Positions 34,665 through 46,129 are shown, counted from the stretch's first letter. The stretch is 64,000 nucleotides of DNA from Anaeramoeba flamelloides (GCA_027625915.1 JANTQA010000047.1:1860001-1924000); one strand, 5' to 3'. Made by a program: numbers and translations. Notes: generated by a model from the letters alone, not told the origin.

Positions 34665-35884
34665 TTAAGGGACTGGTAAACTAAAAAAATCTTCAAGTAA
34701 ATTTACTAACAAATTAAAAAAAATTTTACCGTATCTTGAAATTGAAAAATAAAGTAAAAATCTGATAGCTACAATACATGACTTACTTTTAATACTATTT
34801 TCAGAGATGAATTATTGTTTTTAAAAAGTCTTATCCATTTTTCTCATTTTTGAAAAGTTCAAAATTCAACATATTTCCAAATTATTTAAAAAAAATTATT
34901 TTCTTTGAAAGAAGATTGAAATCTTATTGCCCGTAAAGGAGGTGTACAAAAATACACTTTAAAAATGAAAACACTAAGTTCTAAAATAACTAAGTTTAAA
35001 AAATCTACTTATCCTCAAAAAAAATACAATAATTATTTTAAACTAGTAAAAAATATAATTTTTTGATTCAAAGAACAGATCAAATCTATTTTTTCTAGGG
35101 ATTGAATGAAAAAATATGAGAAAATGAATCAAAGAATCGAATTAAAAATTCTCCTGAAATACTTTTTTAGAACCTGGAAAATTCAACTTATTATCTCAAG
35201 AAATACTTTTTAATTTGGTTATTTATAATTAATAATGATAAACCCAATCTTAATTATTTCAGTAAGTCATTAACAACCCAATGATTAAATTTATCAAATA
35301 GGTTTTACATTTATTTCTCAATTTTTTCAAGATTTTGCAACACATAAAACAATTCAAATGCATATTTCTAATAATAAAAAAAATAATAGATATTATCAAA
35401 TACCTGATTTTAATACAAACAGTTCCTTGTTTATACTCTTGGTATTTGAAAAAGTATATTGACAAGTCTTTTAAATTTCAAGAAATTGAATAAATATTTG
35501 TGAATAAAATAAATGTTCAAATTTTTTTAGATCTTCAAGGATACAATATTTGATTTATTTTTATTGTATTTTTAAAATAAGATTAAAGCCACAACGTTAA
35601 TTGTTCATAAAGACTCTCAGAAATTACTAAAAGTGATATTTCTTCAAAAGAAAATTTTTTGGCAAATTTTTATTTTTCAAATTTGATCCAAAAATCCAAA
35701 CAAAAAAGGATCAGATCTTTAAACTGAAAATTTCATTGGAAAAAATGAAATCTTCTAAAAATGATTATTCATTTCTCTAAAGTTGACAAACGAAGTTTCT
35801 TATTGGGTTTAATTGTATCCTCATCTAAATAATTACTCTATTACCTTTGGGAAAAAAAATAAATAAGAGTTACTAGTCCCTTAA
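34665..35884 (+). mobile_element. TTAA-flanked TIR element, complete copy (about 1.2 kb)
   Basis: The left end TTAAGGGACTGGTAA (34665) mirrors the right end TTACTAGTCCCTTAA (35884). The TTAA at both borders fits a TTAA target duplication, as in piggyBac-type elements, but the TIR sequence differs from known piggyBac ends and no transposase frame is visible. Homologous copies: inverse at 52089-53847, left ends at 18432 and 36746. The internal ORF at 35259-35465 (-) has no recognisable domain. Interpreted as non-autonomous. Confidence 0.65.
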
Positions 35885-36383
35885 TGTAAGTTTTTTTCAC
35901 TAATTTGTTTGTCAATGTAAAAAACAAAAAATGTATATCAAAATTTTTAATCATATGGTATAAATTTTATGTTTGACGATAAATGTCTAAACGGTTTTAG
36001 TGTTTCTTGTACATAATAAAATTTCAGAATAGAAAACCAATTTCAATGTCGTATAAATTTTCATGGTAGGGTTGGAACGGCTGGAGCAAATTCTTGTAAA
36101 TAAAAGAAAAGAAAAAAGAAAAGAAAAAAGAAAAAAGTAAAGAAAAAGAGAGAACACAATAATGTTATTCAGTGAAACTTAATTCAAATTGATCACCAAA
36201 AATTGAAAATATACTCCCAAAAACCAAAACTGAATTAAGAAAAAACAAGTTTATTTTTCCAAAAATAATCTTTACCTTTCAAAAAAAAAATTTACAAAGA
36301 TTATTCCAAAAGAAAAGAAATTAATGAACAAACATCAAAAAGAAATGATTGGGCAAGTATAATTATAAAGGAAGATCAGTCCA

Positions 36384-36587
36384 TTATTTGTCAAGTTTCT
36401 TAATAATATGATCGATGTCATCAAGAATGTTTTGAGATTGATTAATATTCTCATTTAACACTTGTATTCTTTGTTTGTCTCTTGTTATTGCTTGATCCAA
36501 GTCACTAACAAAATTTTGGTTTTTTTTGTGGCTTTTCTTATGTTTTTTTTTGTGTCCCGCTTTTTTCTTTTTATTTCTTTTGCTCAT
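36384..36587 (-). CDS. Small Lys-rich protein with C-terminal helix
   Basis: 67 codons from ATG 36587 to TAA 36384. The N-terminal half is a Lys/His cluster (MSKRNKKKKAGHKKKHKKSH). The C-terminal half is a regular amphipathic helix (ITRDKQRIQVLNENINQSQN, then ILDDIDHIIKKLDK). It lies head-to-head with the uS8 gene, about 660 bp apart with repeat sequence in between. The start was chosen at the first ATG that precedes the basic region; an upstream non-ATG extension is hydrophobic and unlikely. It looks like a nucleic-acid-binding or nucleolar small protein, but no family was recognised. Confidence 0.5.
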   Translation of the reverse strand: MSKRNKKKKAGHKKKHKKSHKKNQNFVSDLDQAITRDKQRIQVLNENINQSQNILDDIDHIIKKLDK

Positions 36588-36745
36588 TAAAATTTCTCCA
36601 AATAAGAAAAGAAGAAACAATAAAAAATGATTTTGTTGCAACAAAAATGATCAACTCGAAAAGATATTCATATGATTGCTTTTTACAAGAAAGTCTTGAA
36701 GACCCGAATTTTTCTTTGTATATACGCCCTCTGGAAAAATTATCA

Positions 36746-36895
36746 TTCAAGGAACTCATAAACTAATAAAAATCTTCAAATAAATTAAATATCAAAGTCA
36801 AAAAAATTTTACTAAATCTTGATATTTCAAAATGATGTAAAAATCAGAGTAATTCAAGACAAACTTTCTATTAATGCTATTTTTACAAATTATCA
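36746..36895 (+). mobile_element. Fragment of a TTAA-type element (left end)
   Basis: TTCAAGGAACTCATAAACTA and the following approximately 150 bp match the left end of 34665-35884 (TTAAGGGACTGGTAAACTA...AATCTTCAA). Truncated at the inverted repeat that starts at 36896. Confidence 0.5.
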
Positions 36896-37054
36896 GTTTT
36901 TGAATACCAAATTGATAAAAATTTTTACAACCTTTTCCATCTTTTGGTTTTACTAAACTGAGTTCTCAAGAAAAGTAGGCTATTATTTTGGTAATAACAG
37001 AAAAAAAACAATGGTAATGAAGTAAAAATTTTTATCAATTTGGTATTCAAAAAC
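36896..37054. repeat. 33-bp perfect inverted repeat upstream of uS8
   Basis: Arms 36896-36928 and 37022-37054 are exact complements over 33 bases (left arm begins GTTTTTGAATACCAAATTGA), with a 93-base interior. Perfect pairing in such an A/T-rich region points to a recent hairpin MITE or inverted duplication. It ends about 200 bp upstream of the uS8 start codon. Confidence 0.75.
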
Positions 37055-37250
37055 CCGTAATTTGGAAAAATGTTATCCATGAATTATTTCTTCAAAAGTG
37101 ATAAAAATTTGCTCTTAAAACTCTGAAAAATCCTTCAAACGATCAGATTTCTATTTAGCAATTACTCAGAATCTCCACGAAAAGAATTCTCAATTTACAA
37201 TTCATTTTTTTTAATTTATTCAAGAATAATAAAAATTCTATTACGAAAAG

Positions 37251-37798
37251 ATGGTACGTGTATCAGTTTTACATGATTGTTTATTAACAATGAGAAACGC
37301 AGAAAAAAGAGGAAAAAGACAAGTCCTTATTAGACCAGCATCAAAGGTTATCATCAAATTTTTACAAGTCATGATGAAACATGGTATGTCAATCCTTTCT
37401 TAAACATACAAAATAATGAGTTTCTTTTTACTTTTAGTTTTTTGTTCTTTTACTTTTTAACTTTTTTGTGATTTTTTTTTATTTTTTATTTTTGCTTTTT
37501 TCTTTTTGACTCATAAAAAAAAAAAAAAAAAAAAAAAGGTTATATTGGAGAATTTGAAGTAATTGACGATCGAAGAGCAGGAAAAATCGTTGTAAACCTC
37601 ATTGGAAGAATTAACAAATGTGGATGTATCAGTCCAAGATTTGATGTTAAAGTAAAAGAAATTGAAAAATGGGTCAACAACTTGTTGCCATCTAGACAAT
37701 TTGGTTTCATTGTTTTAACCACTTCTTATGGAATTATGGATCACGAAGAAGCAAGAAAAAAACACACTGGTGGTAAAATTCTTGGTTATTTCTATTAA
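37251..37798 (+). CDS. RPS15A: 40S ribosomal protein uS8 (RPS15A)
   Basis: Small-subunit ribosomal protein that binds the central domain of 18S rRNA (helix 21 region) and is essential for 40S assembly. Exon 1 is 37251-37383 and exon 2 is 37539-37798. The 155-nt intron has donor CATG|GTATGT and acceptor AAAG|GTTATATT. The joined frame is 130 codons plus TAA, exactly the usual eukaryotic length. The sequence is conserved throughout: [20 protein letters not shown] at the start, [19 protein letters not shown], then [35 protein letters not shown], and the C-terminal [20 protein letters not shown] ending LGYFY. The intron interrupts Gly45 in phase 1. This gene anchors the splice rules used elsewhere in the window. 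Confidence 0.97.
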
Positions 37799-38322
37799 AT
37801 TAGAGAATACAAAACAATTTTTTCAATTTTTAATTAAAAATCAATGAATAGACATATAAAAACAAACAAGAAGAACAAAAAGAATAGAAAAAGAAAAATA
37901 TAAATATTCAAAAAATTGAATTTACAACTAAACGTCAATACAATAAATGCGTCCTAAAAATTAGGACAAAACATAAAAAAATTTTTGAAATTTTTCTTTT
38001 TTTTTTTTGACATTTAAAAAACAAACCAGTTTTTGCTGTATCTTTCCAAGCTGGCAATTTCATTCCTTAAGACAATTTTATTAAATAACAGAAACACTTT
38101 GTGGTGATTGAATAATGTTCAAGTACAAGTATTCATATCACAGTATGAATTTAAAATACAACAATCTGCTCTCTATTTATTGAATATTTTCAATTTGGGA
38201 ATGTTAAAATCTCGAATTAGGTACGAGTTGAGACATACTCAAAGAAAAACGAATCTAATAACTCCTTGAGGTGAATTATGGAATATTTTTCAAGTGTGTC
38301 TTCTTAATTAAAGGTATTCTTT
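37799..38322. other. 3' flank of uS8
   Basis: A/T-rich spacer. GCGTCCTAAAAATTAGGAC near 37950 contains a short stem (GTCCTAA / TTAGGAC, 37952-37970). No gene supported. Confidence 0.35.
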
Positions 38323-40730
38323 TTAAGGGAGTAAGTACATATTATCAATTCTGAGTACCTCAGTTTATTCCGAACTGAATTATTCAAATCATTTCTTTAA
38401 CCAAATATATTGATTTTTTAATAAACATGAGGGTTGAATATATGCTAGTATAATATAAAAAAAACCGAAATCAAAAAAATGGAAAACCAAAAAAATGAAA
38501 AAATATAAAAAAAATCATTTATTTATTGATCTTATCTTGACATTTGATATAATTACTTCTTCTAACTTGGTTTTTATTTTTAATTCTTTGATGGAAAAAC
38601 TTTTGTTTGTAACCTTTTTTGATTAATAAATTACTTACTAATTCTAAAGAATTTTCCAAAATGAATTTAAAAATCAATATTTTGATTTAATACATTTAAT
38701 TCTAGCTTTAGTTTGGAAAATAAGGATATTTTTTAATTTCTTCTTTATAAAATTAGATTTATTGGAAATATTTGTTTGGTTTGACAATTATTTTACCTTT
38801 AAATTGAAAACTCAAAATAATTCGGATAATCTTAAGGAAGTAAGAGCATTTTAAAATTTTGAAAAATTTTAATTGAGTGAACCTTACTGAAAAATATTTT
38901 TTGAGTACCGCCAGATATTGAAACTTTGAAAGCAAAACACCATTCTCAGTCTATTTGTGGAAAGAATCAAAGTAATTCAGAGTTGATTTTTTCATTTTTC
39001 GATTTTTTGAACATTTTTTTTTCATTAAATTTTTTAGTTTTATTAAATTTGATTTTGTATCTAGAAATGTGTTTATACAAACGAGTAAAATTAATTAAAG
39101 AGTAAAATAAAAAAATAATAATAAATAAACCAGAAAAGGTACGTCTTTGAAACAAATATTTTCTTTTAGAAGCCCAAACACAAAAGATCACCTTTCAAAA
39201 TAAATTTTTTGAAATAAAGAATGAAAAAAAAATTGATAAACCAATTTTTGAAGATTTGTTTTCTTTAAATTCTTAATTTGTATGAATATTAACAATTTAT
39301 TATTTAGTGTTTCTCGCTTCATTACAATTTATTATTATTTTACAAAAAATTTTTAAAAATTGCTTTTTGGAATTCCTTTTAAAGTTATTTTAATCAAACA
39401 AAACCAAAACAAAGAATATTATTTCAAAAATTAAAATAAAGAGGTGAATTCTCCGAATCAAAAAACAGTTACAAAAGATTCAGCCCAAAATCAACGTAAA
39501 AATTCAATAACAAATTTCAATCAAATTCAGAAATATTTTTAGTTCTCAATTTTATCAAAATAAAGAATTATAAAATCAAACGAATTTGCCCAATAAACCC
39601 TTATTCTCAAGAAGAATTAAAAAAATCCCTTTTTTAACCTAATCAAGAATTAGATGAATTAAATAAAAACAGGATTTTTAAATTCATTTTGGGTATTATT
39701 TAGAAATAAAAAGTAATTTGTTACTCAAAAATTTTACATAACAAAAGTATTTACCCAAAATATTAAAAAGAAAACCAAATCAAGAATAAGCAATTGTGCC
39801 AAATATTATAGATAAAATCTTGAAATAAATGATTTCTATTTATTTTTTTTATAAGCTCTATCTTTTTATTTTTTTGATTTTTCATTTTTTGGTGTCATGG
39901 AAATATATAATACTAGGAGATATTCTACTCCTAGTATCCCTTAAAAAAATCAATATATTTGGTTAAAGAAATGATTTGAAGAATTCAGTTTCACATAAAT
40001 TATGGTAGTCAAAATTTGAAAAGGTTCTTACTCCCTTAATTTCAATTTTTTCTAAAATTTTGAATTTTTTTGGGATCAATCTATTTTTAGTTATTTATTG
40101 ATTTCAAGAATTCAATCTCTTTTTCTTTACTCTTTGAAACAATAATCTTGGATTTAACTTTATTTGATAAAAACAATAAAATAATAAATTTTGATATCAA
40201 ATTTATAAATAATGGTTTTGTAAACTAATAATCAATAGTAATAGGCCAAGAAATACAACATTATAAATTTTTTATATTCATATAAATTAAAAATATAAAG
40301 AAAAAAACTCTTCAAAAATAGGTTTTGGCCGATTTTTTTTTTCATTCTTGGAATTCAACAAATTTATTTAGAAATGTGATCTTTCTTATCTAGTTTTCAA
40401 AAAGAAAAGATTATTTTAATATGAAACCCCATCTTTTTCGGGTCTATTTTTTTGCTTTTTGGTTTGATTAAATTTTTACATTTTTATAAACATATTTCTC
40501 AATAGAAAACTAATTTAATAAAACTAAAAAATTTAGAAAAAAAAAATATTCATAAACTTGAAAAAATGAAAGATAAAACTCTAGTTTACTTTATTTCTTT
40601 TCAGAAATAGAGCAGCGAATGATATTTTGGTTTCAAAAATTCAATATCTGGTGGTACTCAAAAAAATTTTTTTCAGTAATGTTTACACAATTAAAATTTT
40701 CAAAATGATAAAATATACCCACTCCCTTAA
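38323..40730 (+). mobile_element. TTAAGGGAGT element interrupted by a sister copy
   Basis: Left border TTAAGGGAGTAAGTAC (38323) and right border ...CACTCCCTTAA (40730). Its left 150 bp match, inverted, the right end of the inner element, and its right 150 bp match, inverted, the left end of the inner element (shared blocks TCATTTCTTTAACCAAATAT and TATTTTTTGAGTACC.CCAGATATTGAA). Removing the inner 1.2 kb leaves about 1.2 kb, the same size as the inner copy. No transposase frame. Confidence 0.65.
38832..40039 (-). mobile_element. Nested TTAAGGGAGT element (about 1.2 kb, opposite orientation)
   Basis: TTAAGGAAGTAAGAGC at 38832 and CTTACTCCCTTAA ending at 40039 are its borders. Both ends are homologous to the ends of the surrounding element but in reverse order. 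It therefore inserted into the outer copy in inverse orientation. It contains an A/T-rich non-coding interior. Confidence 0.6.
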
Positions 40731-42184
40731 ATGAAAATTCAGCAGCTTTTTTTAAAAAAAGGTAAAATAAAATATTTATCAAATTAATTTCGTTTGTATT
40801 TAGTAAAAATTTTTATCTGCAAGTAAAATATGATCTTGTTGAAAAAAAAATTACAAAATGAGCAAAAATATGTGATTGTAAAACTTTTGAGATTCAATTT
40901 TGTAATTTTGTATTATTTTTTTTCAACTCATATATATTCAAACCAGTAAAACTCCTTTAATTACACTACCACAATTACCCCCCCTGACTAGAAAATGGTT
41001 TAGATTTTTTGATGTAATTTGATTCTTTGTATATTGACTTATATCTTTCTTGTTCTATTAAACATTTTATAAATGATTTTATTTTCTTATTATTCCAAAT
41101 TATTGATTAAATTTAAATCTTAGAAATAATTTTTGTTTAAACCTCAAAAAAATATTCTGTTAACTTCAATATACAACAAATAATCAACTCTTATTGATAA
41201 TTCACTTTTATAATTATATCAAATACATATAATTCTGATGTTTTAAAAAAAAAAAAATAAAAAAAAAAAAACAAGAAAATTTTCGAATTACAATGAAAGG
41301 AATTGTAAAAAAAGACACAAAAAAGAAAGGTTCTATAAAGAAGTATTTATTTTTTTGAAAAAAAAAAAAAAAAAGTAGTAAAAAATAACACTACAAACTC
41401 AAATAGAGTATCTTAATTTTTTTTTATTAAAATAAAATAAAATATTTTTAATTTATATTGAATAGAAGAGAGGTAATATCCAAATATAGAACACCCTGTT
41501 TGTAAGAATCACAAAACTTTATTTAGTGATTATTATACACACTATAACTTTGGCAGTATTACAAATCAAAGGAAAAAAAAATATTTTTTTTTAACTAAAA
41601 ATCTTTTGAGAGCACAATGCTGAAAAATAATTTAAACTTTCTTATGAGACTACATTCATCCCAATTAATCCATTGAAATCATCCGATCCAAAAATAAAAA
41701 ACATATTTTAATTTTTTAATAAAAATTGAACATTAAATTAACAACAGGATATAGATCTCTAAAATGATTTTTTCAAAATCATTCAAACATTTTAATATCA
41801 AAAATAAAAATTTCAAGAAATTGAAATTGAGTTGTAAAATTTCCAGTAGCCCCATTTCCATCTTCAAAGAATGAAATTAACCACACACTTATAATTTTTT
41901 TGTTTATTGAAAAAAATCACCAGGGAAATATTTTTGATTGTTTTTTTTTTTTTTTTTTTTGATCACTCAAGATATTATTTTGATTTGTAAATAATAATTA
42001 TTACTTAAAATTATTTTTATTATTATTCTTATCATCTAACCAATAAGGGCGATAAAATAAAATAAAACGGAGTAGGTAGATATCATCATTTCTGTTCGAC
42101 CCAATCATGATGATATATAATTCTTTGGCAAATGTTATTTTTAAAAATATATAATTATTTTTTTTTGAATCAAACAATAGTTCA
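40731..42184. other. Intergenic spacer
   Basis: A/T-rich with several poly-A/T runs (41240-41275, 41355-41375, 41940-41960). No gene or RNA recognised. The rightmost part should hold the 3' UTR of the minus-strand gene ending at 42185. Confidence 0.4.
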
Positions 42185-45100
42185 TTATTTATAACCAACT
42201 TTTGTATTACCGACCCACTTTTGAGAATCATTACCACGATGAGGGAAATTTCCCTTTCCACTCCGGTACGAATAAAAGTATGGGTTTTCATGATTTGTAT
42301 TCTTTTGAAAATTATTTATTCGTTTAGGAAAATAAGAAGATTTTTTTTTATGATAAGATGCAAATTTTGATTGAAAAGGTTTGTTTTTCAAATTATTAGA
42401 TAAATCGGGACGCTTTGGTTCGTAATAATAATTTTTGTTAATAAAATTATTCCGAGAATGATCATTATTTATTTTATAATCATTTTCATTTGTATTATTA
42501 TTATTATTATTTGAACTCCAATTAGTATTTTGATTTTTATTAAACGAAGATGGTATATTTGAAGGTTTTGCTTTTTCATCTTCTTCAGAACCCCAATTAT
42601 CCTGAGACCAATTATTTGATTTATTTTCATTTTTTGAGCCCCAATCATTATTTTGATTTTTATCAAATGCTGGTTGTGTGTTTGTTGCCCTTTTCCATTC
42701 ATTTACAAAATTCCTATCATTTGGATTATTATGATCGTTTGTGTTATTATTATTATTTGAACTCCAATTATTATTTTGATTTTTATTAAATGAAGATGAT
42801 AAATTCGAAGGTTTTGTTTTTTCATCAACTTCAGAACCCCACTTATCCTGAGACCAATTATTTGATTTATTATCATTTTTTGATCCCCAATCATTATTTT
42901 GATTTTTATCAAATGAATATTTTGTGTTTGTTGCTTTTTTCCACCCACTTACAAAATTCCAACCATTTGGATTATTATGATCGTTTACATTGTTATTATT
43001 ATTTGAAATCCAATTATTATTTTGATTGTTATTAAACGAAGGTTTCAAATTTGAAGTTTTTGTTTTTTCACCCACTTCAACATTCCAGTTATCCTTAGAC
43101 CAATTATTGGATTTATTATCATTATTTGAACCCCAATCATTATTTTGATTTTTATCAAATGAATGTTTTGTGTTTGTTGCTTTTTTCCATTCACTTTCTG
43201 TATCCCAATCATTTGGGTTTTTATTATAATTTGATTTTCTATTATAATTTGAATTTGGATTATTTTTTTGATTTTTATTAAATGAAGATTTTGTGTTTGT
43301 TGCCTTTTTCCATTCATTTTTTGAAGACCAATGATTTGGGTTATTTTCGTCTTTTGAAGACCAATGATTTGAATTATTATGATCATTTGAAGACCAATCA
43401 TTTGAATTTTCATGATAATTTGGATGTTTATCATTATTTGAACTCCAATTATTATTTTGATTTTTATTAAATGAAGATTGTGAATTTGAAGGCCTTTTTT
43501 TTTCATCTCCAAAATTCCAATTATTTTGAGACCAATTATTTGATTTATTATCATTTTTTGAAGACCAATCATTTGAATTATTTTCATTATCGGTGTTTGG
43601 ATTATTGGAGAAATTGGATTTTGCTGTTATTCCCTTGCTCTTCAAATCTATTGATTTGGCCACCCTTTCTTTATTATTTAAATATTCTAAATTATTAATA
43701 TGGCGGCTATTTTTGGATTCATTGCCAATCATTTCCAAACGAAATGATAAATTTGTTAAAAATAAATCAAAATCCGAATTACATTTTTTAGAAATTTTTA
43801 TCAATTTATCATGAGTTGATTTATTCAACTTATACATTTCTGATAATGAATTACAAAAAGAACCAGCCCTTCGAATATCAAGATCCTGTAAAAGCTCAAG
43901 ATAATAGCTATTTTGATCAAGGTGTGAAGATAAATATGTTTGATAATCAGTATATTGATCATAATTTATAAATCTGTTTTTTAAATTTGGTGTTACGAAA
44001 TTGGTTAATATCAACTCTAAATTTTCAATTTTTTTTTCTTTTCTTTTTTGAATCTTTGATAAAAATATTTCCTTAGTTTGATTTTCAATTGAAATTGATT
44101 GTGTATCGTTTTTTGGAACATTTGATATTATTGGTTGTTCATTGATATCGATATCGATATCGATATTATTGTTATGCGTATTATTGCCGATATTGATAAT
44201 GTGATTGTTTTTGATAATGTTATTGTTTTTATTCATTTTGTTCTTGTTCTTGTTCTTGTTCATATCCATATTCTTACTCTTGTTGGTATTCATACCCTTG
44301 TTATTGTTGGTATTTCCTTTCTTTGTATTCGAAAATTTTTGATTTTTTGTAGGGATTAACTTTATTTTCTTTTTCTTTGTTTGACTTGAAATTTTTTTTC
44401 TTTTTATTTTGATTTGATCTTGTAGATTTTTTTTGGGGCTAATAATATTAATTAATTTTTTTTTTTTTGGTTGGTTACCCCCAACATTTTGAAGTAAATT
44501 TCTTTTTCTTACTGGAATATTGTTTTTATTTACATTAAGAATACTAAAAGTTGCCTTTGTCCTTTTGCTTGAATCCTGATCCATGACTAACGACGATCTT
44601 TGGTAATTTTTGCGATTCTCTTTGAGGTTTTTATTTTGGCGTTCATCATTTTTGGCTTCAATTTTTATTCCATAATTGTTAGGAAATTGAAAAAAGTTGA
44701 AAATTTGATTATTTTCGTGATCTTTATCGCTGTGGTAACCAATTCCTGTACTCGAATCTAAAAAGTTTTCAAGCTTTAAATTCTTATCGTTTGGTATTAA
44801 TTTGCTTGTCAGTTCATTTGGTTTGGTGCTTTTTGGAAAACTCATGTTGACTGAAGACAGTTTGTGAAGATCTTCCTTTTCAGAATTAGAAGTTGTCTCA
44901 TTAGTGCCTAAAAAACTAACATCTGAATTGTTTGGATTAGTCAAACCACTCAAGTATTCGTTTGATCTTACACCTGAATTGAAACTTGACTTTGTTCTTG
45001 TTAAATTTTTTGCAGAAAGGAGTATTTCCTTGAATTTTTTTTTATTCTTTTTTGATAGAAATAAGATTTGGAAACTTGATTTTACCGATTCACCCTGATT

Positions 45101-45268
45101 GAAGTATGTTGGCTGGTTGTATTTCTGAATACAATTTCTACAAACCCAAACACTTTTGATTGGTACTAGGTTGTATTGCGTCTTTTTGTCTTTTCTTTGG
45201 GTTTGGATAAACAATGATTTGAAGCAATTGATCGTTTGGTTGCTTTCACAAGAACAACACTTTTCCAT
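42185..45268 (-). CDS. 1027-aa Asn-rich protein with Trp-Ser/Trp-Gly repeats and N-terminal Cys motif
   Basis: Starts at ATG 45268 (a TTG one codon upstream is unlikely). Residues 4-60 carry CCSCESNQ ... WVCRNCIQKY, two Cys pairs that could bind zinc. Residues about 60-330 are K/N/S-rich and disordered. Residues about 405-535 contain a helical segment with conserved-looking motifs (LELILTNFVTPNLKNRFINY, LLQDLDIRRAGSFCNSLSEM). Residues about 555-930 are an Asn/Trp/Ser tandem array with about 25 Trp in NNWSSNN, NDWGSKN and EWKKATNT contexts, including five WG dipeptides. The C-terminus is Lys/Tyr/Arg-rich (RSGKGNFPHRGNDSQKW). WG/GW-repeat disordered proteins bind Argonaute or other Trp-pocket partners, so an RNA-silencing or RNP-granule role is conceivable but unproven. 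The NIDIDIDI stretch comes from a GATATC microsatellite. Family not recognised. Confidence 0.8.
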   Translation of the reverse strand: MEKCCSCESNQTINCFKSLFIQTQRKDKKTQYNLVPIKSVWVCRNCIQKYNQPTYFNQGESVKSSFQILFLSKKNKKKFKEILLSAKNLTRTKSSFNSGVRSNEYLSGLTNPNNSDVSFLGTNETTSNSEKEDLHKLSSVNMSFPKSTKPNELTSKLIPNDKNLKLENFLDSSTGIGYHSDKDHENNQIFNFFQFPNNYGIKIEAKNDERQNKNLKENRKNYQRSSLVMDQDSSKRTKATFSILNVNKNNIPVRKRNLLQNVGGNQPKKKKLINIISPKKNLQDQIKIKRKKISSQTKKKKIKLIPTKNQKFSNTKKGNTNNNKGMNTNKSKNMDMNKNKNKNKMNKNNNIIKNNHIINIGNNTHNNNIDIDIDINEQPIISNVPKNDTQSISIENQTKEIFLSKIQKRKEKKIENLELILTNFVTPNLKNRFINYDQYTDYQTYLSSHLDQNSYYLELLQDLDIRRAGSFCNSLSEMYKLNKSTHDKLIKISKKCNSDFDLFLTNLSFRLEMIGNESKNSRHINNLEYLNNKERVAKSIDLKSKGITAKSNFSNNPNTDNENNSNDWSSKNDNKSNNWSQNNWNFGDEKKRPSNSQSSFNKNQNNNWSSNNDKHPNYHENSNDWSSNDHNNSNHWSSKDENNPNHWSSKNEWKKATNTKSSFNKNQKNNPNSNYNRKSNYNKNPNDWDTESEWKKATNTKHSFDKNQNNDWGSNNDNKSNNWSKDNWNVEVGEKTKTSNLKPSFNNNQNNNWISNNNNNVNDHNNPNGWNFVSGWKKATNTKYSFDKNQNNDWGSKNDNKSNNWSQDKWGSEVDEKTKPSNLSSSFNKNQNNNWSSNNNNNTNDHNNPNDRNFVNEWKRATNTQPAFDKNQNNDWGSKNENKSNNWSQDNWGSEEDEKAKPSNIPSSFNKNQNTNWSSNNNNNNTNENDYKINNDHSRNNFINKNYYYEPKRPDLSNNLKNKPFQSKFASYHKKKSSYFPKRINNFQKNTNHENPYFYSYRSGKGNFPHRGNDSQKWVGNTKVGYK
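42500..43490 (-). repeat. Coding tandem repeat, period about 246 bp
   Basis: Within the 1027-aa gene, blocks encoding FNKNQNNNWSSNNN recur near 42510, 42758, 43002 and (shorter spacing) 43436. Blocks encoding KKATNTK.SFDKNQNNDWGS recur near 42660, 42900 and 43145, with a variant near 43290. Each unit is about 82 residues made of two related halves. The array suggests recent unequal exchange. All three minus-strand frames are open here as a result. Confidence 0.8.
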
Positions 45269-46129
45269 CAAAAAAAAAAAATAAAACCAAAATTAGAAGA
45301 AAACCAAAAAATGAATGCGGTCCCTAATGATTGTAATTAAAGGTCTGATCTCAAAGATACATATTTGGAGAAACAACCAACTCCATAACAAGATCACTCT
45401 TCAGAAAAAAATTTACGGAAAGGCTTTTGTACTAGGAAAATTTTTTACAGACATAATTGTTTCAAAGAAGTCTTTTAATTCTTTAAAATGTCTAAGATTA
45501 TCTTTTAATGAGAATTAAAAGAAAAATTTGGATTATACAGAGTAATCGTGTAAAGGTCACCAAGGTAAAAAATTATAGATATTCAAAAATAAATTTTTCA
45601 GAGTTTAAAAACCTAACATAAATTGAATCATTGAATTAGATGAATTTTTTGAACAAGACCAAGAAAAAAGTCAATTCAATGTATCATTAAAAATATTGAT
45701 TTAAATTTTTAGAGAAAGTCATTTATCTTTCTTGAAAATTTTCTCCAAAATTAACTATCTTTTTTGAAAAAAGTTTTTATGAAATTTGGTTCCATATATA
45801 ATCATATATTTTGGGCTTTTATTATATTATTATTTTCACAGAGGGATTATTAATTCAACAAATTGATGTTAGGTTTTTAATTTAACTTTAAGGAATAGAG
45901 TAAAATATTTGATTAATTCAAGTATTACTGGGATATGTAAACTCAATCGAAATAAACCAATTCTCATTCATAAAACAGAATTCAAAATTTAAGATATGAT
46001 AATTTTAGGAAATAAAAAAAATTTAAATTCAAAAATAAATTGAAATACTATCTCTTCCTAATCTTGAAAGATTTGTAAGATTTAACATTTGATGTCCAAA
46101 AACAACCCCATTAAAAACAGATATATAGC
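45269..46129. other. Intergenic spacer upstream of the Trp-repeat gene
   Basis: An A-run (45270-45283) directly precedes the minus-strand start codon. The plus-strand frame 45315-45518 has no recognisable content. No other feature seen. Confidence 0.4.

Noticed and set aside
42500-43490. CRISPR-like regular repetition
   Set aside because: The period is about 246 bp, the repeats are coding and in one frame, and there are no short direct repeats with unique spacers.
42469-43587. Several 60-180-aa frames on both strands
   Set aside because: By-products of the stop-poor tandem repeat in the Trp-repeat gene. The Ile/Lys- and Tyr/Leu-rich products have no domain.
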